NCBI GenBank assembly: GCA_007115705.1
Contig: QXEO01001125.1
Coordinates: forward strand, 310,001-374,000
Direction: 5' to 3'
Source: Dactylis glomerata
Taxonomy: Eukaryota > Streptophyta > Magnoliopsida > Poales > Poaceae
DNA length: 64,000 bases
The notes under the pieces were generated by a model that ran no database searches, was not told where the DNA came from, and worked only from the letters and a program-made list of their open reading frames with translations. Positions 56,460 to 64,000 of the stretch are shown piece by piece. The translations under genes were made by a program, and so were the position numbers. The stretch's first letter is position 1. The number at the start of each line of letters is the position of its first letter.

Positions 56460-57080
56460 AATGACATGTAATATGGATCAGAGGTTGTATGGTTTTTGTC
56501 TACCTGTGTTACTAGAAAACCTAGGATCTTTTCTCGAAAGAGTTGTCTACCTCTGTTGCACCGCCGTGGTAAATTGCGGGCTCCACAGGCACCGTGCCGC
56601 CTCCCAGCGAGAGCGGTGGATGGGAGCAGAGCATTGCCGGGGATGAGGAGGTGCAGGTGCGCTCCCCCGGGGACCGAGCTCCCGATCCAGAGCCGCGCCG
56701 CTAGAGCCTCGCTGGAGTAAGCAGTCATCTGCAGCGGGGGACTAGGACAACGCGGTGGAGCTCCTCGCCGAGCATCTCTACGACATGATTTTGCAAATAG
56801 GCTCTCAAGTTCAATGGAAAATCGTTACCAGTCCCTAAAATTTCTGATTCAGCCTCTTCTCTGTTTATTATTGCTATGTAGACCAGACATGTGGACCCAA
56901 ACCATCAGAAAATGGTTTAATCGTCGAATTAGTGGTTTTCATCACACCTCTACCATAAAAGTGGTATTTATGTGTCAACCAGCGCAAAAGTGGTAGTTTC
57001 TGACATGACTGCCTCAAATATGATAGTTTTTTTTTGGGTCATTTACTCTATATCCCGGTGCTTCCTCCAAAAAATAATTG
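56460..57080. other. Intergenic DNA, no gene recognised
   Basis: A short GC-rich patch (56550-56760) gives overlapping ORFs in both strands with no motif; the rest is AT-rich. Confidence 0.4.
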
Positions 57081-57172
57081 GTCTATCACATATGTACCTG
57101 GCCAGCCTATCCTTTACATCATCCACCTGCCCCGGTCCGTTCTCCTTCACCTCACTGGCTCCTCCAGATGCC

Positions 57173-57180
57173 TATTTAAA
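57173..57180 (+). promoter_or_regulatory. TATA box of pseudogene 4
   Basis: TATTTAAA followed by ACCGCAGATTCTACCACAAG; about 120 bp before the ATG. Conserved with 37648 and 63218. Confidence 0.6.
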
Positions 57181-57294
57181 ACCGCAGATTCTACCACAAG
57201 TGCAGCGGCAGCAGCGTCACACGATCACCGAGCCACTGACTCATACGACATAGAGTAGAATGTAGGAACAATGTAGCTAGCTGACCTAGAGTCA

Positions 57295-57735
57295 TGACCA
57301 AGAGCATTGCTCGCCTCTACCTGCTCTGCCGTCTGCTTAAGACGCACGTCGTAGAAGCGGCCACCGTGGCTACTTCAGCTGGCGGCCTGACGCTGGCATT
57401 GCTTCCGGTCGCCGCAGAAAACGGTGCCGCCGGTGCTGGAGTGGCGCACGAGAGAAGAACCTGTTTGTCATGGGCATGGGAGGTATGCAGGACCTGCGGG
57501 GCCAACTGGTAGTGGACAGCGGCTGCAGTGGGTACTTCAGCAGCGGCCGCGCTAGCATCTTCGTCGGCGCCCCACTACTACTTCGCGGCATGGAAGTCAG
57601 CGTCAGTAGCGGGAGAGCTACTTTTGGCGACTGAGGTACGCTGGTGGCGGCACCCCAGTGCTGTTGGTCTGGCTAGGAGGCGGGTACGGCGATAAATTAG
57701 ATCGGTGCCCGCGGCGTTAGGCCATGAGGTGGGGC
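57295..57735 (+). pseudogene. Small secreted glycine-rich protein gene, copy 4 (best preserved 5' half)
   Basis: The ATG at 57295 opens MTKSIARLYLLCRLL..., a plausible signal peptide, then VAAENGAAGAGVAHE. Directly after, two extra bases (GAGAGAAGAAC against GAGAAGAAC in copy 3) shift the frame, giving a stop at 57512. In the shifted frame the family continues: KNLFVMGMGGMQDL, then CSGYFSSGRASIFVG. Probably dead; a shorter product of 72 aa is still open. Confidence 0.6.
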
Positions 57736-57831
57736 ATGCACTAGCGTATTAGCTGCTGGGTCCTATGTGTTGACTTAACATGCACATACATCATGTATGC
57801 TCGGTGTTTGAACTCACTACTAGGTTTGCAC

Positions 57832-57860
57832 GTGCATCGCACGCCTAATACAATTACAGT
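57832..57860 (-). other. Possible Helitron 3' end relic
   Basis: CTAGGTTTGCACGTGCATCG followed by CACGCC has the CTAG-plus-hairpin look of a Helitron 3' end on the minus strand. No matching 5' end found. Confidence 0.35.
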
Positions 57861-58700
57861 CATATAATTTTATATGCCATGGTGGATATTAATAAAATTA
57901 AAAAATTGCAGTTACAGCAAACAATGGTGCAAGCACACTATACTCATATTATTTGAACTCCTCAGATTATTTTATAAGTATTTCCTCAAAACATCCTTAA
58001 CATCATCGGTCAAAGAAGTTAAACCTCCTATTTATACCTAAAACTATTGCTTGCCTAGCCTGCATTTCCGAAGGGACATATAAAACAATTGCAATTGGCA
58101 GAAGAATATCAACTCAAATCCAACAGGAAAAATAACATAACGCACACCAGACGTTTCGTTTTATATAACCAATTATTATTTTACAGGGGCAAGTAATCAT
58201 GTGGCACTGTCTTAAAATTACTCCATTGAACATCCCATACTTCAAAGTCCTAAGTTGTAACAATAGTCAATATTGACACCAGACATCTTTCTTTGCCTCA
58301 GGACAACCCTCTTAATCTTGGTTTCGCTTAATGACTTTGGAAAATTTAGCCTGCCCATCAAAGCAGGGGTAAGCAGATTAACCTTGGTACTGTAATACAT
58401 GTACTGCAAATCTTCTTCTTGTGGATATATGTTGCTTCACTCACTCCACCAACCTACAAGAAAACAAATAGAATCAAAATTGGTCTTCGTCAAACTAGTG
58501 CTCAAACCCACAAAATATGTCGGTGAAAATAAGCTCAAGGGCTTCCCGTATTAAAAAAAGGAGTAACACATAGAACATGGCGCCAGTATTGGGTTTGGGT
58601 ACCGATCCTTGCTCAAACCATGGCTGTGAGCTGCTCTAGTCCAGAATGTATTGGCCTGATCTTTATGTGCTAAGAAGCCTAGTCGTCAGGAATCACGAGC
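57861..58700. other. AT-rich intergenic DNA, no gene recognised
   Basis: Nothing beyond short ORFs without motifs. Confidence 0.4.
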
Positions 58701-58782
58701 AACGGATCCACTTCCTCACCTCACGTACCTTCATTTCTTGGGAATTTATTTCTCTCTGACTCCTGACTCGGCTCAAGTGCAC

Positions 58783-59220
58783 TATTTAAACCGTAAACTT
58801 CAGCATGATATACCAGTGCATACAGCTTATCACACGCACAACTCAACACACGACATAGCAAGTACACAGTCATGATGAAGCTAGCTATAGTCACGCATGC
58901 CAAGAACATCGCCCCCCTCTTGGCTCTTGGTCAGTCTCTAGGCCGCACTCGCGTGTGACTATGCTATAGGGGCGATGAGAAAAATCTTATCTTGGGCATG
59001 GGAGACATTGGGAACATGCCGGCTACGATGTGGGCTTACGCAAAAACAAGTCCAGGTCCTTCAGCAACGTCATGAGCCCGCTTGTCGTCTCTGGGGAAAG
59101 TGTGAGTGAGTCCCAAACTGGTTTGCAGTGCCGGTGGCACCCCGTTCGACGGGCTCGGAGATTAAATTGGCGGGTACATCGATGGAAGGAAGTGCCAGAG
59201 GTAGCAAATCTTAAAGTACT
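58783..59220 (+). pseudogene. Small secreted glycine-rich protein gene, diverged copy 5
   Basis: TATTTAAA at 58783-58790; ATG near 58873 (MMKLAIVTHAKNIAPLLAL) stops after 28 codons. In another frame the family signature DEKNLILGMGDIGNMP is readable at about 58975-59020, followed by a stop. It is the most diverged copy and shares promoter spacing with the others. Confidence 0.5.
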
Positions 59221-59259
59221 CGTTGTTGTGATCTACCTAGGTAGGATGCGGTTGTTTTG

Positions 59260-60236
59260 ATGTGCATTTTGTTAATATTTGGGTAAAAGTTTACAAATTT
59301 TTACTTTGACCAAACCCATAACGCAAACTAATTGTGAACAGATAGAGTACACTCCTCACTCTATCTCTACGCTTAATTAAGATCATCCTTGCTATTTAGT
59401 GAATTTGTGTCAAGCATATCCACAACTATATTGGAATTATCTATGGATAACCCATGCTCGATGAATTAACTAAGGATTTTTTTACTGTTTAATTTTGTAA
59501 TCTTTGTGGGAAACAACAACCAACCTAATTATGTATAGTTTGAATATATTCATAAAATCACAACTCAATTCTACTTTTCAGAAAGTAAATCAAAGTGGAT
59601 CCATGGTGTATTTTCAATGGGGAAGTCACATATTGGACTATCGCAGTGTGCAGCTTGATAACGGGTATTTAATCCTCAGCAAGCAAAACTATAATTTGCA
59701 GTAGTATTATTCCTGTAATATATACATGCACCACATATGGTTTAAGAGTGAGGTCCGAAAACTCTAAATTAACATTCATTATGTTCCAGCCTTTAGGTCC
59801 TAGTTGGGCTACGATAAATGTCACATTACAACTTGAAGATTTTCATCTTTATGCATTAACGTGTAGGAATAGAATTTTTAATGAGATTAACAAGGACTAT
59901 ATATCTATCTTGTTTGGGGAAAGACAACCTCAATCAATGTTCTATCATATCTCTCACCATTGATACCCTAACCTTATGGTCTACTAGAACCTTATACGTG
60001 CACCTTGCCGTGCTCGTTTCCTTACCCCGCGTTTCCTTACCGCTAAGCTATTATTTTCTGAAATATTCTACTGTACTTTGATGATGACATGCTATTGACT
60101 TAACCAGGTGTCTTGCAGTATGCTTGCTTACCGCGCTCGTATCCTTACCGCGCTCGTATCCTTACCCCGCTCATTTCCTTACCGTGCTCGTTTCCTTACC
60201 GTGCTCTTTTCGATGCAGGAGCCGGTGTAATCCCCA
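59260..60236. other. Intergenic DNA with a minisatellite
   Basis: AT-rich with no supported gene; ends in the minisatellite at 60128-60212, next to Helitron F. Confidence 0.4.
60128..60212. repeat. Minisatellite, five 17-bp units
   Basis: Units of TTACCGCGCTCGTATCC with variants (TTACCCCGCTCATTTCC, TTACCGTGCTCGTTTCC). Related single units lie at about 60005-60040. Confidence 0.8.
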
Positions 60237-62439
60237 TCTACTATCTACTATATACTAAAAGCACAATACTAGAGTCTAAAATATAGACACCACGTTAATC
60301 CACATCATCTAAATTAATATTGATAGTTAGATTTAAAATATATGGCTGAGATTTTACGAAATATTAATAGTCACGTAACAACAACTACATATACCACCAC
60401 GTGCACCTGATCAAGAACGTATCCACAAGTAGCTTTGTCCGTTATAAAAACGAGCCGTACGTGTACCGGACTCTACCTTGGTTGTGATAGTTTCGAGAAA
60501 AAAAAAGGCCCGGCTCAAACGTGATAGCTAAAGGAAAAAAAACAAGCTTAACGTGATGGAAAAGGGTAGTAGTGCTAGAAATGAAGAGTTTATAAAAAAT
60601 ATTATAAATTGTAAACTGAACGATACACTTTCTCTATTTTTATTTAGTTCGTGTTCTGGGTTTAGTCAAAATAAAATTTGTGAAGTTTGACCAAATATAT
60701 AGCAATAAATATCAACATCCATATACAGTTTCATATAACTTGAAAATAAATTTTATGATGACTTCAAAAAATTATATTTCTATGCTGATATTTTTCCTAT
60801 ATATATGGTTCAACCTTATAAAAGTTCATTTTAACCCAAAAACTAGGGCTATTTTAAACCAATGGGTTACATTTTCTCTCATATTAAGTACACATAAAGC
60901 ATCATATAATATGAATATACATTTTATGATGATTCTAATAATAATCATTTTAAATTTTGATGTTGATATTTTTTCTTATATATGTGGTCAAACTTCATAA
61001 AATTTTATTTTGAACTGATGGATTATGTTTTCTCTATTATTAAATACATATAAAATTTATTTGATTTCTATCAGAACAACACATTCACAGAAGTCACGTG
61101 GAAGTTTAGAGTTGTTGAACTTTGAAATTAATGAAGTCACAATATTAATTGTACTATGCACATTATTTCTATCATTGAGTACAAATAAATGAAATTTTTA
61201 CTCGACTGCCATCGGATCAACACTCTCTCAAAACGCCTGTGGAACTTCAAAGATCGAATTGGTGAAATTTTAATACTAATGAAGTAACAGAATTTGTCGC
61301 ACAATCTACTGGAATGTCCCTGACATTAAAATAATTATTGAATTACTGATGCACACATAGTGTGTCAACACATGTTCGGGGATGGATGAGAATGTCCATC
61401 CACCGAAATAATATTCAAACTTAATGAGACACAAAGTGCCAAACCTTTCAAATAGATGAAATTACAACTTTATTCGACACACTTTTAACGGAAACGTCCC
61501 TCACACTATATATTATTTTGGCTTAATGAAGCACATAGCTAATTCACCACAAATATCCACTTGATATGTTTCATAGTATTTAGAATTCACACGGTGTGTC
61601 AATTCTATTTTTAGTTAGAAGAACTCAGAAGCGTACTATTAATTTTTGTGAATTGTCCTTGCGGATATTGCTTAGTTTGTACGATAGCCCAATATTTGTA
61701 CTACTATATGTGTATTTCTCTGATGTAACAAAAAAAATCATATATGTCATTGCAATTGCAAAACAAAATTGATGCCCATGAAATTTTGCATTTCATGGAA
61801 AATTCATGTGACTGAGCATGTAGAACCATTGAATGAAGATTATGATAGGTTAAGAGTCTAAAAAACTTCCATTCTTCTCCAACTTTGAACATTAATCTAT
61901 AAACATGTTAATGAACATGTTTGAAGGAAATAGTTTATCTTTTAACTGTATATTCATATAGAAAATAATGGCCACAATTTCACCATGTTCATGTTTTTGA
62001 AATATTGCAACTTGTGACATGGAATGAGTAAATGACAGGAAGAAACATCAGAACAAGATGATTCTTACTATTTAATGTGACCTGTAGGATGTACAATTTT
62101 ATATTATTTCAATGTTTTCTTATCAAAGATTAATAGCATCGCTTACTAATCAAACAGGATGTAAAAAAAAAAGTTTGGCTTATAGATCCGGTATATCTTA
62201 AATGGGTGTTTCAACATATGCAGTGGCAATCATTTCCCTACAAATATAAGAATTCCAATGATGTTACTCGCATATATGGTATTTTTTTTATACCAAAACA
62301 TTTACAATAGTTGTAAATATATATATTTTTATCACATAATGAGAAATAACATGATGTCAATGGAACCGTATTTTATTTCTTGAACACTTTCAGCGAACTA
62401 CAGATGATGCCCTCGAATTTGCGAGGGCCAACATGCTAG
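60237..62439 (+). mobile_element. Non-autonomous Helitron, family 2 (copy F), 2.2 kb
   Basis: 5' end TCTACTATCTACTATATACT after A (60236). 3' end with a perfect 7-bp stem GCCCTCG/CGAGGGC, then CAACATGCTAG before T (62440). Internal homology with copy E. No coding capacity. Confidence 0.88.
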
Positions 62440-62511
62440 TTTTAAAAAAGGAAAATACCAGGATTTTTTTGTAAAGAGTTGCGTGTATGTCATACATGTC
62501 ACCAAAACAAA

Positions 62512-62908
62512 GGAAATTTCCAGTTGAGATATTCCGCAACTAGTTGCGGGTGCACCCCATAGTTGCATGTCACACTCCCGAATGTCGAAAAAATGTGAAA
62601 TAATTCATAGACCTAAGTTATGTTGTATATTGTGCACCTAAGAAATTTTGTCTCAAAATGTAATGATTTGTGACCTGTGCAAAAAAGAGAAAACATAAGT
62701 GAATAGTATCATGTGTTATTCACGTATCATTTGTCTTTTTTCTACAGACCACAAAGTATCATATTTTTCGATGAAAATTTGTAGATGCACAAGATACAAC
62801 ATAATCTATGTCCATGATTTATCGCATGATTTTTGGAGACTTAAAAATGCGTCATACGAAATGGGGTGCGGGTGCAACTAGTTGCGGATTGTTATTTCCG
62901 AAATTTCC
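62512..62908. mobile_element. Foldback MITE-like element, about 0.4 kb
   Basis: Ends GGAAATTTC...CCGCAACTAGTTGCGGGTGC and the complementary GGTGCGGGTGCAACTAGTTG...GAAATTTCC. No target duplication could be fixed, so the class is uncertain. Confidence 0.55.
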
Positions 62909-63217
62909 AGAGAGGTTTGGACCGGTGGATATATGAAAATAAATCCTATGAACCTATATACAAAGTAATCAATAGAAAACTATTCATGTAGTTCCAATCA
63001 TACTAACCAGACAATATGTAAATGAATAAATACAAAGAAATATAATGCTGCAATATATTCCTTTGAACTTTTGGTGAACCAAAAGCGAGCCCCAGCAGTT
63101 GAGCACGTCATACTGCCCTGGCCGGCCTCCATTACATCGTCCACCTGCCCCCGTGCCCCGTGTCTCTCCTCTACCTGCCCCGGTCTCTCATTCACTTGCT
63201 GGCTCGCTCCCGACGCC

Positions 63218-63600
63218 TACTTAAACCCGCATACTCTACCACACAAGTGCAGTGGCAGCAGCGTCACACGCGCACGACTCATACATGTACTAGAATGTAG
63301 CTAGCTGCTAGAGGAAAGGTCATGGCCAAGAGCTATACGAAGACGGTAGAACCTGTTTGTTGGCGTGGGAGGCATGCAGGAGCTGCCGGGCCAGCCGGTA
63401 GTGGACAGCGGCTGCGGATTGAGCACCAATGGCGCTGCCGTCTTCGTCAGCGGACATCTGTGCCTTCGCTCTTGAGTTGCCGGTGATATCCCATCCAGAG
63501 GGTACACCCGTTGCCGTCGTTGGTCAGGCTGGGAGGCGGGCAAGGCGGCTGGACAGGCGCCTGCAGCATCAGGCCATGAGTATGATTTCGGCGCTGGGTC
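63218..63600 (+). pseudogene. Small secreted glycine-rich protein gene, broken copy 6
   Basis: TATA-like TACTTAAA at 63218-63225, ATG near 63322 (MAKSYTKTV). Most of the signal-peptide and N-terminal part is deleted, and the ATG frame is out of phase with the family frame, which still reads NLFVGVGGMQELPGQPVVDS. Upstream promoter DNA (63110-63290) matches copies 3 and 4. Confidence 0.55.
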
Positions 63601-63723
63601 GTGTCGTGCGCGTACGCCATGTACTTGTACTCTATCTGCTCGTTGCACTTGCGTACGTATGTTAATCCGCAGACAAAATAAGGAAGAGAGTGGTTTTCGT
63701 GATTTGTCATGTAAGTACTAGTA

Positions 63724-63770
63724 CCTCAGTTCCGTTATAATCGACGCAAATAATCGGAACAGAGGGGGAG
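63724..63770. mobile_element. Stowaway MITE relic, 47 bp
   Basis: CCTCAGTTCCG...CGGAACAGAGGGGGAG with TA on both sides (63722-63723, 63771-63772). Only the terminal repeats remain, so it is an internally deleted copy. Confidence 0.65.
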
Positions 63771-63772
63771 TA

Positions 63773-64000
63773 TCAGAGTAGCTAATGCTGGCACGACGAC
63801 GCTGATCTTCGTGATGTTCGGTGTGTTTGCTCTCCCGAACTAGTGAACCGATCGTCGTGATGTTGTGCGTGGCTGTATTGGCGTAATCGACCGGACTTCA
63901 AACGACGTGCGTGCACTCATGACATGCAAGAACGCACGGTAATGTCCTAGAAATGCATCCATTTTCTACGAGATCTGCACAATCTGAAATTCATGCTTGG
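63773..64000. other. Right-end flank, nothing recognised
   Basis: Short unassigned sequence to the window end. Confidence 0.4.

Noticed and set aside
56387..56728. 113-aa minus-strand ORF
   Set aside because: Spans a LINE 3' end and GC-rich DNA without motif.
57294..57512. 72-aa ORF as a functional gene
   Set aside because: Comparison with copy 3 shows a two-base insertion; the C-terminal part is out of frame.
1..64000. tRNA, rRNA or CRISPR features
   Set aside because: No cloverleaf with a B-box, no rRNA core sequence and no regular spacer-repeat array was seen; the tandem repeats found lack spacers.

Overview
This is plant nuclear DNA, almost certainly from a grass and most likely a Triticeae species (wheat, Aegilops, barley or rye group). 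Evidence: intron-bearing genes with GT..AG splice sites, very low gene density, and layer upon layer of transposons of types common in Triticeae (CACTA, Helitron, L1 LINE, Stowaway and Tourist MITEs, hAT, LTR retrotransposon). Species and subgenome cannot be settled from the window.

Host genes sit at the left end. Positions 1-1272 hold the last four exons of a prolyl 4-hydroxylase with a C-terminal ShK-like six-cysteine domain (plus strand, 5' part outside the window). Positions 4560-3412 (minus) hold an intact two-exon CLE signalling-peptide gene whose 12-residue motif is the CLE25 type; its second exon codes for only a short tail and is missed by simple ORF calling.

From 5.8 kb onward the DNA is mostly mobile elements in nested order. 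(1) A Helitron at 7183-9355. (2) A LINE (9645-10697 plus 23553-23640) broken by a second LINE, itself broken by an 11.7 kb CACTA element (10888-22604, TSD ACC). The CACTA looks close to autonomous: an intact TNP2-type transposase of about 1122 aa, an intact six-exon 1126-aa second protein with a Ulp1-type C48 protease domain, and between them two opposite-strand GC-rich genes related to each other, one with two ubiquitin-interacting-motif-like helices. (3) A 2.66 kb hAT element (25046-27705) inside a dead host gene. (4) A second Helitron of the first family (31833-34219), MITEs and low-information AT-rich DNA. (5) A Helitron (38307-46771) carrying two further Helitrons of its own family (41282-43536, and 44725-46756 in its 5' terminus). 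(6) A non-autonomous LTR retrotransposon (47555-55487, TSD CCCTA) with a 1.44 kb CACTA element in one LTR; the other LTR preserves the empty site. (7) A third Helitron of the first family (60237-62439).

Scattered between the transposons are six broken copies of one small secreted-protein-like gene (about 24.5, 30.1, 37.7, 57.3, 58.9 and 63.3 kb), most with the same TATTTAAA promoter. One copy has become an inverted duplication able to fold into a long hairpin. The window thus shows a small local gene family decaying under transposon insertion. No rRNA, tRNA or CRISPR was found.
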